A stretch of 64,000 bases of DNA, from the NCBI RefSeq assembly GCF_005233845.1, contig NZ_SZQL01000003.1, forward strand, positions 1 to 64,000, written 5' to 3'. Positions within the stretch are counted from its first letter, which is position 1. Every line of letters starts with the position of its first letter. Under the pieces are notes generated by a model. It saw nothing but the letters and a program-made list of their open reading frames with translations. It made no database searches and was not told where the DNA came from. The translations under genes were made by a program, and so were the position numbers. This document shows, piece by piece, positions 27,533-36,952 of this stretch. This stretch comes from Ilyomonas limi (GTDB lineage: Bacteria > Bacteroidota > Bacteroidia > Chitinophagales > Chitinophagaceae).

Positions 27533-28288
27533 TTAATAAGTAGCCCTGCCGCCTGAAATATCATAGATAAAGCCAGTAGAAAAACTGTTTTCCTCGGATA
27601 CGATAAAGCACGACATGGCGGCTACTTCCTCTATCGTTCCTAAGCGCTTCATAGGTATTTTGGCAACCATATAAGCCATCTGCTCAGGCTGCGTGTTTTC
27701 ATTCATTGTTGTTTTTATTACAGCAGGCGCAATGCCATTAACGGTAATATTGGTGGTTGCAAATTCCTTAGCCACGCCTTTTACCAATCCTATCAAACCT
27801 GCCTTGGTGGAGGAGTAACCCACCATACCCGGGTTACCTTCTTTACCAGCAATAGAAGCTACCAGCAACACGCGCCCGCAGCCTTTTTTAGCCATTACCT
27901 TCAAGGTGTATTTAGTTATCAGGAAAGCGCCTCTCAGGTTCACTTCATAGATCTTATCGAAATCTGCTGTTGGATAATCAATAATTTTTGTGCTGGTAGG
28001 CCCTACTATTCCCGCGGCGTGCACCATTACATCTATTGTTCCCCACTTTTCTTCAATAGTATTTACCGTTTGACTCACTTCTTCTTCATTGCTGATGTCG
28101 GTGAGGTAACCATGTGCATCAATACCTTTGTTTGTTAACTCAGCTACTGCATAATCCAGTGTTGCTTTGTTATTATCAATGAGTGCTACGGTTGCTTTTT
28201 CGAGGCCTAATCTGCAGGCAATGCCCTTGCCTATACCACTACCACTGCCGGTAATGATGGCTATTTTATTTGTAAAACGTTCGTACAT
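27533..28288 (-). CDS. SDR-family oxidoreductase
   Basis: A 251-residue classical SDR. I set the start at 28288 (MYERFTNKIAIITGSGSGIG), 10 bp after the upstream dehydratase gene; the longer frame would overlap that gene by 35 bp. Motifs: TGSGSGIGKG, VHAAGIVG (NNAG variant), VASIAGKEG...YSSTKAGL (Ser, Tyr, Lys) and the C-terminal STGFIYDISGGRATY. SDRs next to acid-sugar dehydratases often oxidise a sugar or a 2-keto-3-deoxy acid; that role is inferred from context. Last gene of the MFS-dehydratase-SDR operon. Confidence 0.85.
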   Translation of the reverse strand: MYERFTNKIAIITGSGSGIGKGIACRLGLEKATVALIDNNKATLDYAVAELTNKGIDAHGYLTDISNEEEVSQTVNTIEEKWGTIDVMVHAAGIVGPTSTKIIDYPTADFDKIYEVNLRGAFLITKYTLKVMAKKGCGRVLLVASIAGKEGNPGMVGYSSTKAGLIGLVKGVAKEFATTNITVNGIAPAVIKTTMNENTQPEQMAYMVAKIPMKRLGTIEEVAAMSCFIVSEENSFSTGFIYDISGGRATY

Positions 28289-28298
28289 GCAATTAGTT

Positions 28299-29474
28299 TT
28301 ATAGTTGAGGGGTGTAATAGATTTGTTTGCCATTCACTTTAATTTCTACATCCACCAAATATTTCTGAAGCGGAGCCGTGTCTACTGTAATACCCAGTCC
28401 CGGCTTTTCAGGCACATGAATATAACCGCTGCTATCAGGAATAATTTTTTCTTTACCAATCTCCTGTGCCAGCATTTTTAGCTCAACGGGATATTCACTT
28501 ATCAAATCGTTTTCTATACCGGCATACGGCTGCAATGATGCACTTAATGCAAGATGAGAAGTAAACGTGTGATTGACATATGTTACACTTTTGCTCCTTG
28601 CCAAATCAGCTACTTTTTTAGCAGTAGTAATGCCGCCAATTCTGCCTGCATCTATCTGTATAAAATGGAGTCCCGCATGATTAATCATAGCTTGTGCCTG
28701 TACAAAATTGTTGCAGCCTTCTCCGCCAGCCAGTGCAACCTGCGGTGCTGTTTCAGACAACATTTTATATGCTTCCAAAGCACCGTTCACAAAGGGTTCT
28801 TCCAGCCAGTAAGCGTTTATTGCTTTTAAAGCAGGTAAGCGCCGTGCAGCCTCACTATTGTTTTCTGTCCAGGCGGTGCCTGCATCAATCATCAGGTAAG
28901 CATCTTTGTCCGTTCCTTCTCTTGCTGCGTGCAAGTGTGCAATGTCTTGTTCCAGGTTTTGCTTGCCAAAAGGTCCCCAGCCAAACTTCACGGCCCTAAA
29001 ACCCTTTGCTGCTGTGCTTGTTGCTTTTTCATAAGTTTCTTCCGGCGTGTTGCCAAATAATTGCGAAGCATACGGCAGCTTTGGATAAGCTTGCTGATAA
29101 CCTAATAATTTATAAACAGGCTGTTCTAATTTTTTACCCAACAAATCCCACAAGGCAATATCAATACCGGATAATGTATGGTCGGCTTGCAGTAAGTCCA
29201 ACGAGTTTTCCCGCACGTCAGCCGTAATGCGATAGATGTCTTCCGCGCTGTTGATGCCCTTTCCTTCGATGGAATATTTCAACGGCTTACAGGCGCTGTG
29301 CGACATAGGGCATACATAACTGGCAATACTGGTAAGCGGCGATGCTTCGCACTCGCCCCAGCCTTCGAGTCCAGCCGCCCTGATGCGCACCAGCAAAGCA
29401 TCCTGGCTGCCATCGCCAATGTCCAGCACTTCGGGCATGCTGAGGTAAAAAAAGTCAACTGTTTCTATTTTCAT
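28299..29474 (-). CDS. Enolase-superfamily sugar acid dehydratase (mandelate racemase/muconate lactonizing type)
   Basis: About 391 residues, starting at MKIETVDFFYLSMPEV (29474); the frame reaches 29495 but those codons lack homology. The N-terminal capping domain is followed by a barrel with FRAVKFGWGPFG, the three acidic Mg2+ ligands (Asp in LMIDAGTAW, Glu in YWLEEPF, Glu in LAGGEGCNN) and a catalytic His in YVNHTFTSH. This set matches mandelate-racemase subgroup acid-sugar dehydratases (such as fuconate, rhamnonate or galactonate dehydratases). The sugar cannot be named from sequence. Middle gene of the operon between MFS transporter and SDR. Confidence 0.85.
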   Translation of the reverse strand: MKIETVDFFYLSMPEVLDIGDGSQDALLVRIRAAGLEGWGECEASPLTSIASYVCPMSHSACKPLKYSIEGKGINSAEDIYRITADVRENSLDLLQADHTLSGIDIALWDLLGKKLEQPVYKLLGYQQAYPKLPYASQLFGNTPEETYEKATSTAAKGFRAVKFGWGPFGKQNLEQDIAHLHAAREGTDKDAYLMIDAGTAWTENNSEAARRLPALKAINAYWLEEPFVNGALEAYKMLSETAPQVALAGGEGCNNFVQAQAMINHAGLHFIQIDAGRIGGITTAKKVADLARSKSVTYVNHTFTSHLALSASLQPYAGIENDLISEYPVELKMLAQEIGKEKIIPDSSGYIHVPEKPGLGITVDTAPLQKYLVDVEIKVNGKQIYYTPQL

Positions 29475-29588
29475 GGGCAGTATATTAAAAAGCAAAAGGT
29501 AGACACTCCTGTTTACTTTTTATTAATATTTTATAGTTTGCGAAGAACCTCCGCAAAACAAATTTGTATTGCAAAAGGATGAATATTG

Positions 29589-30824
29589 TTAAGCTATTAC
29601 CATTGCATTGTTCTCCTTTTTTTGCTTCGACCATACGTTTATACTGGCTACCACACTATAACAAATTATCAAAAAGAAAAGTCCCCAACGCAATCCAAAT
29701 ACATCACCCAGTTTGCCCACCATCATAGCACCAAATGCACCTCCTGAGCTGGCTGCAAACAGCAAGCCCGAAAGCGAACCATGATGTTTGTTAATGGTAT
29801 TCATAGCCAGTGAAAGAATGAGTGGCCACATAACCGAATGAAATAAACCGGTGATAGGAAAAAACCAGATAGCCATTGTGCGCGTGCCAAATATAGCGCA
29901 ACAAAAAGATGTTACTGCCGCTATGGTGAACAGGAGCAGTATCTTAAGGCTGCTAAAATATCGGAGCAGTACCATGCCAAATACACAGCCGAGCGATAAT
30001 AATAACCAATATAACGATAGCACTAATGAGCCTGTTGTTTGCGGATCCACTGCATGATAACTGCTTAAAAATTGCGGTATCCAGTTGGATATGCCCTGCT
30101 CGCAGGCTGCATAAGAAAATAGTGCAAAAAAGAACAGGTATAAATACTTCTTACTCAGCAGCTCTTTAAAGGTGTGGAAGTTACCAATCTTTTCGGATGC
30201 ACTCAGGTGCACCGGCGGAAATTTTACCAATATAATGATGGCTGTAGTTATTATAAAAATGACGAGGAATATATAATACACCGCCAGCCATGGATAGCTG
30301 CCTGCACTTATTGCGTGTAAAATATTGAAAGGAAAAGCTGTAGAAGGATTTTTTATCCATTGTGCAATAAGGGTATAAAAATAAGGACTTGCAAAAGCGC
30401 CTACACCATACATTAATGTGTTTAAAGTGGTATTAAAAGGCAGTTTTTCGGCACCCATCACCTCACGCAAAAGTGGGAAGGCAAGCACTTGTACAAGCGT
30501 TAATGCGCAGCCAATAACGAATATAGAAATGATACGACTGGGGAAATTGCCCGAATAAATAAACAGTAAAATGCCGGCTAATACAGTAAGGTAGGCAAAC
30601 AACAAGGATTTTTTGTAAGAAAACTTTTCGATAATCAAGCCCGACGGAATGGCCATAAAGCCAAATGAAAGATAATAAGCAACCGGCAGCGATGCAGCGG
30701 CAGCATAGTTCAGCCCGTAAAACCGGATAATTTCGGGGATGATAGCACCCATGATTGACACCATCAATCCTACTTCAAAATAGGCAAGATTTACCAACAC
30801 TACAATTGCCGACCGCTTGTACAT
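29589..30824 (-). CDS. MFS sugar transporter-like protein
   Basis: A 411-residue inner-membrane protein with about 12 hydrophobic helices. The N-half includes FGFMAIPSGLIIEKFSYKKS, where the loop between helices 2 and 3 carries a G-x-x-x-E/D-K-x-(S/G)-x-(K/R)-like MFS motif. The C-half begins after a cytoplasmic loop (LVKFPPVHLSASEKIGNFHT). The overall pattern resembles FucP-type sugar:H+ symporters. It heads the operon with the dehydratase and SDR and is divergent from the AraC regulator. Import of the sugar that the operon degrades is the natural inference. Confidence 0.82.
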   Translation of the reverse strand: MYKRSAIVVLVNLAYFEVGLMVSIMGAIIPEIIRFYGLNYAAAASLPVAYYLSFGFMAIPSGLIIEKFSYKKSLLFAYLTVLAGILLFIYSGNFPSRIISIFVIGCALTLVQVLAFPLLREVMGAEKLPFNTTLNTLMYGVGAFASPYFYTLIAQWIKNPSTAFPFNILHAISAGSYPWLAVYYIFLVIFIITTAIIILVKFPPVHLSASEKIGNFHTFKELLSKKYLYLFFFALFSYAACEQGISNWIPQFLSSYHAVDPQTTGSLVLSLYWLLLSLGCVFGMVLLRYFSSLKILLLFTIAAVTSFCCAIFGTRTMAIWFFPITGLFHSVMWPLILSLAMNTINKHHGSLSGLLFAASSGGAFGAMMVGKLGDVFGLRWGLFFLIICYSVVASINVWSKQKKENNAMVIA

Positions 30825-31084
30825 TTTATACGCTTTAAATAAAATTGGCTAACTTTATACAACAGTGCTTCCTTACAAAAATGAAATGTTTTAAAAAAGG
30901 AAAAATATTTTAATCCTGCTTTTTCTTATTCTTTTCTAACACTAATACAAGCGCTGCCGAAGCTGTAAATGACCGATGGGAAATAATTTTTCAGGTATTA
31001 CCGCTTATAACTTTTTACCCATTTTGCTTCTTCAAAGTGAAAAATTCATATAAATTGCCATTATAACGATTACAACACTGCCGT

Positions 31085-31975
31085 ATGAGACCCCAATTAC
31101 ACAAGCTACCTCTGGTAAACGATTCTTCTTTTTTATACAACAACTGGCACTGCGATTATTTTGATAAGCCGTGGCATTTTCATGAAGAATACGAACTTGT
31201 AATGATAGAGAAAAGCCGTGGAAAAAAATTTATTGGTGATAAAGTAACTGATTTTGAAGACGGCGATTTAATGCTTATCGGTCCAAAGATCCCGCATTTC
31301 TTTCGCAACAATGCAGAGTATTACAAGAAAAACGGGAAGCTGGAAGCAAGCTCTATTTTCATCCATTTTACCAAGGATTGTTTAGGCAAAAACTTTTTTG
31401 ATTTGCCCGAAATGAAACTGGTGCAAAAGCTGCTCGAAAACTCATATTATGCTCTGGAAATTCATGGTACGGTAAAGCCGTATGTTATGAACAGGTTGCG
31501 AGCTATGTGTACCGAAAGTGCTCCGCAGCGCCTGGTAAGCCTTTTAGATATCTTAGTAAAACTGTCGGAAAGCAACGAAGTAAGTCCTGTCTTATCTGCC
31601 CGCTTTAACGAAAGCAAGTATGCAGTTGTGGACAGTTGTAAGGATACTGACCGTATGGGTATTATTCTCGAATACATCACCAACAATTTTCACCGGGAAA
31701 TATATGTAAATGAAATTGCTGCCAAGCTGCACATGTGCAATGCTTCTTTCTCCAGGTATTTCAAGCATCATACAAGAAAAACTTTTTCGGATTATGTAAC
31801 CGAACTCCGGATAAGCCATGCCTGCAAACTACTGATGATGGATGACCAGAGTATTTCCCAGGTAAGTTTTGATAGCGGCTTTGAAAATCTTTCTAATTTT
31901 TATAAGCATTTCCGGCGCATCACCGGCGTTATTCCAAAAGAATACCGAAAACGTTTTTTGCAGGCTTCCGATTGA
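31085..31975 (+). CDS. AraC-family transcriptional regulator (cupin sensor)
   Basis: A 296-residue regulator. The N-terminal cupin/arabinose-binding-like domain contains PWHFHEEYELVMIEKSRGKK and GDLMLIGPKIPHFF. The C-terminal two HTH motifs are typical: VNEIAAKLHMCNASFSRYFK, then ISQVSFDSGFENLSNFYKHF and GVIPKEYRK. It probably binds a sugar or sugar acid and controls the divergent MFS-dehydratase-SDR operon across the 260-bp intergenic region. It may also control the nearby GH36 and lipoprotein genes. A perfect hairpin follows the gene. Confidence 0.92.
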   Translation: MRPQLHKLPLVNDSSFLYNNWHCDYFDKPWHFHEEYELVMIEKSRGKKFIGDKVTDFEDGDLMLIGPKIPHFFRNNAEYYKKNGKLEASSIFIHFTKDCLGKNFFDLPEMKLVQKLLENSYYALEIHGTVKPYVMNRLRAMCTESAPQRLVSLLDILVKLSESNEVSPVLSARFNESKYAVVDSCKDTDRMGIILEYITNNFHREIYVNEIAAKLHMCNASFSRYFKHHTRKTFSDYVTELRISHACKLLMMDDQSISQVSFDSGFENLSNFYKHFRRITGVIPKEYRKRFLQASD

Positions 31976-32010
31976 TGCGGGTTAATTAATTTGCTGTTAA
32001 TTACATTACA

Positions 32011-32049
32011 ACCGAATCCTTGTAAGCCCTTAGCTTACAAGGATTCGGT
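32011..32049. terminator. Bidirectional hairpin between convergent genes
   Basis: A perfect 16-bp stem (32011-32026 with 32034-32049, left arm accgaatccttgtaag), loop ccctta plus g. It lies 35 bp after the AraC gene and 42 bp after the minus-strand GH130-like gene. T tracts are weak on both sides. Confidence 0.75.
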
Positions 32050-32090
32050 ATTTAAATCATTACTGAATGATGAAAATTATTTTGCGCTCC

Positions 32091-33272
32091 TTATTCCTTT
32101 ACCGCCACTGCAATTTTAGAATCGGCAGTGCCGTAGTATAAATAATAATGATTATGAAACTGTGCTAAGCCCTCTATAAAACATACATTGTTTACTTCGC
32201 CGGTGAGCTCATAATCCTTTTCCGGTTTCATAAAAAAATGGTCTAACCGATGAAGAATTTTGGTAGGATCGTTTTTATCCAATAATACTTGTCCGGTAGT
32301 GTAAGTGCCCTCTTTCAAAGTAGAATCACCATCGGGCGGCATACTGCGGCTGTTGTAGAGTAGTAAAATTCCATTATCAGTAAGCATAGCGGGCGGACCG
32401 GATTCTACCAGATCATTATCAAACATGCCCGCACGTGTGGGCACTACTATCTGCAGGTTGGGCACTTTTTCAGCCACCCCTTTCAGTGCAACAGGCGGTT
32501 GCTGGCCAGGTTGCATTTCTACTGGCGTCCAGTCAATTAAGTTATCCGAAGTGGCTGCCCAGATAAACAAATCACCCCAGTACATCCAGTATTTTCCGTT
32601 GATGCGGGTAGCAGTGATTTTTCCATTCTGATAAGTAGAAACGATAGAGCCGGATTTGCTCCATTTGTCCACATATTTACCGCCGTATGCTTTGGTAAAT
32701 ACAGAACCATGCTTTGTCCAATGCAGCAGGTCGGGCGAAGTAGCAATGAGCAACCGTGCGGTGGTACCATCGTACGCGGTATAGGTCATGTAGTACATAC
32801 CGGCGCTGTCTTGCACAACGCGCGGGTCTTCGCAGCCGCCCTGCCATTCCCATTTTTTAAAAGCATCATTTTGCGGATACAGAACAGGAGTTGGATAACG
32901 GGTAAAATGGATGGCGTCGGTGCTGGCTGCGAGACCAATGCGCGAGGTGCCGGTAGGTTTGCCAATACTGTCCTGCGCACGATACAGCATAAACACCGTA
33001 TCGTTGCGCACGGCTATAGCCGGATTAAAAACATTCCTGGCTTCCCAACCTACTTTTTTATTCGTAACAGGATCAACAAAAGTACTGTTTCCGGGCTGCA
33101 ATATAGGATTAACACTGTCTATCTTCACAAAAGGAAGCAGTGCCCAGGCTGTACTATCGTTTGTAGTACTGGTTGAATCAGCGCCTGCACTGGCTGCTTC
33201 ATTGGATGCATACCGGCAGGCGTATAAACCAATGCTTAGGGCAATAATAAGCAGAAAAGGTAAGTGTTTCAA
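32091..33272 (-). CDS. GH130-like (DUF377 five-bladed propeller) lipoprotein
   Basis: A 393-residue protein with type II signal MKHLPFLLIIALSIGLYAC (Cys19) and a Ser/Thr-rich linker. The propeller strands WEARNVFNPAIAVRNDTVFM, then LYRAQD, GGCEDPRVV, DLVESGPPAMLTDNGILLLY and the C-terminal YELTGEVNNVCFIEGLAQF followed by YLYYGTADSKIAVAV are typical of GH130. GH130 contains mannoside phosphorylases and, in a subgroup lacking the phosphate-binding basic residues, hydrolases. A surface lipoprotein outside the cytosol would have little phosphate chemistry, so hydrolysis is more likely here (inference). Monocistronic, convergent with AraC. Confidence 0.8.
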   Translation of the reverse strand: MKHLPFLLIIALSIGLYACRYASNEAASAGADSTSTTNDSTAWALLPFVKIDSVNPILQPGNSTFVDPVTNKKVGWEARNVFNPAIAVRNDTVFMLYRAQDSIGKPTGTSRIGLAASTDAIHFTRYPTPVLYPQNDAFKKWEWQGGCEDPRVVQDSAGMYYMTYTAYDGTTARLLIATSPDLLHWTKHGSVFTKAYGGKYVDKWSKSGSIVSTYQNGKITATRINGKYWMYWGDLFIWAATSDNLIDWTPVEMQPGQQPPVALKGVAEKVPNLQIVVPTRAGMFDNDLVESGPPAMLTDNGILLLYNSRSMPPDGDSTLKEGTYTTGQVLLDKNDPTKILHRLDHFFMKPEKDYELTGEVNNVCFIEGLAQFHNHYYLYYGTADSKIAVAVKE

Positions 33273-33563
33273 ATGGCTTTATTTGGTGTTATCGTTAAAC
33301 AAATTTAACTCAAGAGTTGTTTAAAATATAAGAAGTTTACGAACCATTATGGCTTAAAAAGCATAAGTACCCTGTTGCATAACTTATCTTCCATCGGACG
33401 GTCTTCGCCTTAGCTGTTAGGAGGGGCCTTGTTGGCCAATAAACCGTTTACTCAAACACAAAGATGCCTATAAGGGGTTATTTGAATTTTATTAATTGAA
33501 TATTGATAATAATTACCAAATTCAGTAGTGGGTTATTGCCTGCAGTTTGTGGCTTACAACTTC
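33273..33563. other. Intergenic region
   Basis: No gene seen. It separates two minus-strand genes. A small ggcc...ggcc hairpin lies near 33427-33440; I see nothing else. Confidence 0.5.
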
Positions 33564-34271
33564 CTATAAATCTCCCAATTGCGGGCGTAGCAATATTTCT
33601 TCTACACAGGCCTGCGGCGAAAGGAACGAAGCCGTATAAATCATATTGGCTACATCACTCACTTTCATTATCCGCTGCGGATCAACACCGCTCCCACTCC
33701 AGCTATCAGTCATTGTAGCACCGGGATATACGGCTGTTACTTTTATGTTGTACTGCTTTAGTTCTTCACGCAGGTTTTTACTAAAACCCATCAAGGCAAA
33801 TTTGCTAATGCTGTATGCGCCACCATTAGGATAAGCCTGCAAAGAAGCTATAGAGCACATATTGAAAATATGACCTTCTTTAGCAGCCATCATACCAGGC
33901 AATAAGGCGCGCGTTAAATGATAAGCACTGTACAGGTTGGTATTAATCATTTGCTCCAAAGCACCATCCGGCTCATTGTGTACGCTGCCGGGTACAAATT
34001 GTCCGGCATTATTTACAACTATGTCTGTTTTATCTACCTTGTGCAATATCCAGTCTGCAAATTGAAGTACCGCCTCTTTTTTACTCATATCGCAGGCGCG
34101 GGCAAGAATCCTCGCACGCGGATAGCGCGCCTGCATATAGGTAGTTGCAAGATGCAGCCGCTGCTCGTTACGGGCACACAACAACAAAGTATGACCCTGC
34201 CGGTCATCGGCAAATTTATCGGCAATGGCTAACCCCAATCCTTTTGATGCACCCGTAACAACAATATTCAT
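33564..34271 (-). CDS. SDR-family oxidoreductase (sepiapterin-reductase-like)
   Basis: A 235-residue short-chain dehydrogenase with TGASKGLG (cofactor glycine motif), NNAGQFVPG, MCSIASLQA...AYSISKFAL (Ser, Tyr, Lys) and GATMTDSWSG. It resembles 3-ketoacyl/sepiapterin reductase-like SDRs of Bacteroidota and lacks the usual VDGG C-terminus of sugar dehydrogenases. Function is not decided by context: it is separated from the sugar cluster by 290 bp and is divergent from the HAD gene. Confidence 0.82.
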   Translation of the reverse strand: MNIVVTGASKGLGLAIADKFADDRQGHTLLLCARNEQRLHLATTYMQARYPRARILARACDMSKKEAVLQFADWILHKVDKTDIVVNNAGQFVPGSVHNEPDGALEQMINTNLYSAYHLTRALLPGMMAAKEGHIFNMCSIASLQAYPNGGAYSISKFALMGFSKNLREELKQYNIKVTAVYPGATMTDSWSGSGVDPQRIMKVSDVANMIYTASFLSPQACVEEILLRPQLGDL

Positions 34272-34636
34272 AATAGTAATGAATTGAAAAGCTGTTTAAA
34301 AATAGTTTTAACCACAAAATCGTGAAGAACACAAAGCTGCACAAAGATTAACAAGAAATATTTTGTATAGTTTTTGTTCTTTGAGCCGTCGTGGTTGTTA
34401 CCCCACGGATATTAAACAACTTACGTAAAATTCAAAAATAGAAAGTATGTTGGCAAATGTGGATAATAGTTTTTGTGATTGATAAGTGTTCAGTTGTAAG
34501 TGGTGGGTAGTGAGTAGTGAATACGAAATAGCTTGAGAAATGAAATATGAAAAATATAAGCAAGTTTCCCATTCCCAACTCATCACTTAAAAAAGTTTGA
34601 TTTTTCTTTTTAAACTTTGCCGCGTTATCTTCACTT
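34272..34636. other. Intergenic region
   Basis: No gene. AT-rich sequence including a degenerate 'accacaaaatcgtgaagaac' / 'cacaaag' tract of the kind repeated between genes in many Bacteroidota. The promoters of both divergent genes must lie here; none is clear. Confidence 0.5.
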
Positions 34637-35332
34637 ATGAAATACCGACATTTATTCTTTGACCTTGACCATACCTTGTGGGACTTTGAAGCTAATGCCA
34701 GCGAAACCTTGCACGATCTTTATCTGAAGCACGATTTAGCAAAAAGAGGCGTATATAACTTTGATTCTTTTTTTAATAAATACAGCTATCATAATAACCG
34801 CCTGTGGGACCGATATACAAAGGGTTTTATAAAACAAGAGGAACTTCGCTGGAAGCGTATGTGGCTGGCTTTACTGGAATATAAAGTAGCCGATGAAGCT
34901 TTGGCAAAACAAATGGCTGCGGAGTTTTTAGAGCTGCTGCCATTTAAAAAAAATTTGTTTCCTTATACGGTTGAAATACTTACTTACTTAAAGAACAAAG
35001 GGTACCAGCTTCACCTCATTACGAATGGTTTTGATGCTGTGCAATTAAGTAAGCTCGACAGCAGTAACCTGCGCAATTTTTTTGTTGAAATCATTACTTC
35101 CGAAAACAGTAACAGCCTGAAGCCAAACCGCGAAATATTTGAGTTTGCCATGGCTAAGTGCAATGCTACCAATACCGAATGCATTATGATTGGCGACAAC
35201 CTGGACGCGGATATTGCCGGTGCCCTGAATGCCGGGCTGGATACGGTATTTGTAAACCACCTGTGCATTGATGCGCACATACAACCTACATATATGATTC
35301 ATCACCTGCAGGAACTGGAAGACATTTTTTAA
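34637..35332 (+). CDS. YjjG-type HAD nucleotidase (noncanonical pyrimidine nucleotidase)
   Basis: A 231-residue cytosolic HAD-IA phosphatase. Motif I FFDLDHTLWDFE (nucleophile Asp9 and Asp11), motif II LITNGF, motif III Lys in SLKPNREIF, and motif IV MIGDNLDADIAGA are all present. The sequence pattern is that of the YjjG subfamily, which removes phosphate from noncanonical pyrimidine nucleotides (house-cleaning). Length and all catalytic residues are normal. Monocistronic. Confidence 0.88.
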   Translation: MKYRHLFFDLDHTLWDFEANASETLHDLYLKHDLAKRGVYNFDSFFNKYSYHNNRLWDRYTKGFIKQEELRWKRMWLALLEYKVADEALAKQMAAEFLELLPFKKNLFPYTVEILTYLKNKGYQLHLITNGFDAVQLSKLDSSNLRNFFVEIITSENSNSLKPNREIFEFAMAKCNATNTECIMIGDNLDADIAGALNAGLDTVFVNHLCIDAHIQPTYMIHHLQELEDIF

Positions 35333-35569
35333 GTTTTAAGCTGTGTAATTCTAAAAAGAATTTATTGCCTGTCTTATGCTGCATTAATAGACGAACACTG
35401 AAAATTGATGAGCTATGCTCAGATAAATTGTTTTACAATGCGGCTATTCTTTTTTCTATAAAAATTATTGCATTATTATACACTATTCATTTTCATAGTA
35501 CTACTTCTCAACGAAATTAATAACCATTGGTAAGGCAATTATCTGTGCACATAATTAGACATGGACTGC

Positions 35570-35577
35570 TATATTTG
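35570..35577 (+). promoter_or_regulatory. Bacteroidota -7 box (TATATTTG)
   Basis: A perfect TAnnTTTG lies only 5 bases before the ATG at 35583. If used, transcription would start at or next to the start codon and give a leaderless mRNA. The -33 TTTG partner is poor (TGTG near 35544). Confidence 0.45.
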
Positions 35578-35582
35578 GCATT

Positions 35583-36656
35583 ATGAAAGTGCACAGGTAC
35601 CACGAGCAGCAGCGGCGAAAATGGGTGTATGAAATGCAGCATAAGCTGAAACCGGTAAAGCAAATTTGCAAGGAAGCAATTATTTCGCGGGCTACCTTAT
35701 ACAACTGGGTAAAGGAGTTTTCGGAAGAAAATGCAGGTGTGAATAATGAAGCTGCACAGCAGGAAGAGGAAGCCATTGCATGGCAGCCATTGGATAAACA
35801 CAAGATGCTGCTGGCTGCATTAAACAAAATAGATAAGGATAAAAAAGTAAGTCAAAAATTAGTAAGCGAACTGATGAAGCGCTACACGCTAACTGCAGCG
35901 CAGGCATGCAGTATTGCAGGCATAGAAGAAGCCACTTATAACTATAAACCACGTAAGCCCGAAGTAGCCGACAGACTGGTATATGATGAATTGGTGAGAT
36001 TGATTGCGGAAGACACTTCCAAAGGATTAGATGATTGCTATACCGTGTTGCAAAGCACACATCCGGAGTGGACGCATAAGCAAATAAAACGCATTTACCG
36101 GCAGGGAAGATTATACCTGAAACGTACCCGTACACGCAATACCAGGCTGTTAAATAATATTATTTCGAGGACACCTGTACATACCAATAAAGCACTTCGC
36201 CTAAAGCGCGAAGGCGCCTTTTGGCAAGTGGGTGTGCTGCAGGAAGCATTCAATAATGACTGTGCCTATTGGATCTTATACATTATAGATTATAACGATG
36301 GTACGCCATTGAATGCTGCCATAGGAGAAGGAAGCATAACACCCGAACAACTGGTCAATTTTCTTTCTCTTGCTATAAAAGAAAATGGTACACCTAAAAA
36401 GATGCGCGCAGTGGCACAGCCACCGTTTAATAGTCGTGAAGTGGCAAGGTGGATTTGGGATAATAAAGTAGCGCTGTATAATTTATCTATGGCAAAGCCG
36501 GAAAACCAATTAGAGATAGGTCATTTGGAAGACAGCATCCGGCAGCAGTTGATAGAAGAAGGCACTACGCTGGAAAGAGCAAAAGAAAAAGCGGCAGTAT
36601 GGATAAACAGCTTTGCGGAGCGGGAAATGAGTGTTGAAGTGTTAGTAGTAGATTAA
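35583..36656 (+). CDS. IS3-type transposase homologue with degenerate DDE triad (probably domesticated)
   Basis: A 357-residue single frame. Residues about 1-50 form an OrfA-like HTH (KQICKEAIISRATLYNWVKE). Residues about 95-180 match the IS3 OrfB HTH_21 segment (LTAAQACSIAGIEEATYNYK, HKQIKRIYRQGRLYLKR). Residues about 205-345 follow the rve integrase fold (YWILYIIDYNDGTPLNAAIG, LAIKENGTPKKMR). The three catalytic acids are absent: the first Asp site reads WQVG (214-217), the second region AVAQPPFNSR (about 276-285), the third LEIGHLEDS (Gly313). OrfA and OrfB are fused without the usual frameshift. I see no terminal inverted repeats or target duplication. An intact frame without catalytic residues suggests a retained DNA-binding role. 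Confidence 0.7.
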   Translation: MKVHRYHEQQRRKWVYEMQHKLKPVKQICKEAIISRATLYNWVKEFSEENAGVNNEAAQQEEEAIAWQPLDKHKMLLAALNKIDKDKKVSQKLVSELMKRYTLTAAQACSIAGIEEATYNYKPRKPEVADRLVYDELVRLIAEDTSKGLDDCYTVLQSTHPEWTHKQIKRIYRQGRLYLKRTRTRNTRLLNNIISRTPVHTNKALRLKREGAFWQVGVLQEAFNNDCAYWILYIIDYNDGTPLNAAIGEGSITPEQLVNFLSLAIKENGTPKKMRAVAQPPFNSREVARWIWDNKVALYNLSMAKPENQLEIGHLEDSIRQQLIEEGTTLERAKEKAAVWINSFAEREMSVEVLVVD

Positions 36657-36952
36657 GATGTAGCTTTTCATTCCCAACTCTTCTCCATAGCTGGAGAAGA
36701 GAACTGCAATTGTTTGAAACCCACATTACTGCAAGCAGTAGCAGAGTAATCTGCAGGTTTTATCAAAATTATTATTAATGGGTTTATTCTACACTTAATA
36801 ACAGGCTTAATACAATTTACCGCAATACTATTGATGAATTATTTTGATTGTACAATAACTCACAGATTGCTTTGTTATCGCTCGCAATGACGATGGTGCT
36901 TCGCCATCGCATTTTCGGTTCACATCTTCATATTTGCAAAGGCGAACTTGTG
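36657..36952. other. Intergenic region with hairpins
   Basis: A 10-bp perfect stem (36678-36687 with 36692-36701, loop tagc) follows the transposase-like gene but has no T run. Near 36880-36910 a second inverted repeat (cgatggtgcttcgccatcg) and the phrase gctcgcaatgacg resemble dispersed intergenic repeats. Confidence 0.5.

Noticed and set aside
35583-36656. Active IS3 insertion sequence
   Set aside because: No terminal inverted repeats or target duplication seen and all three DDE residues are missing.
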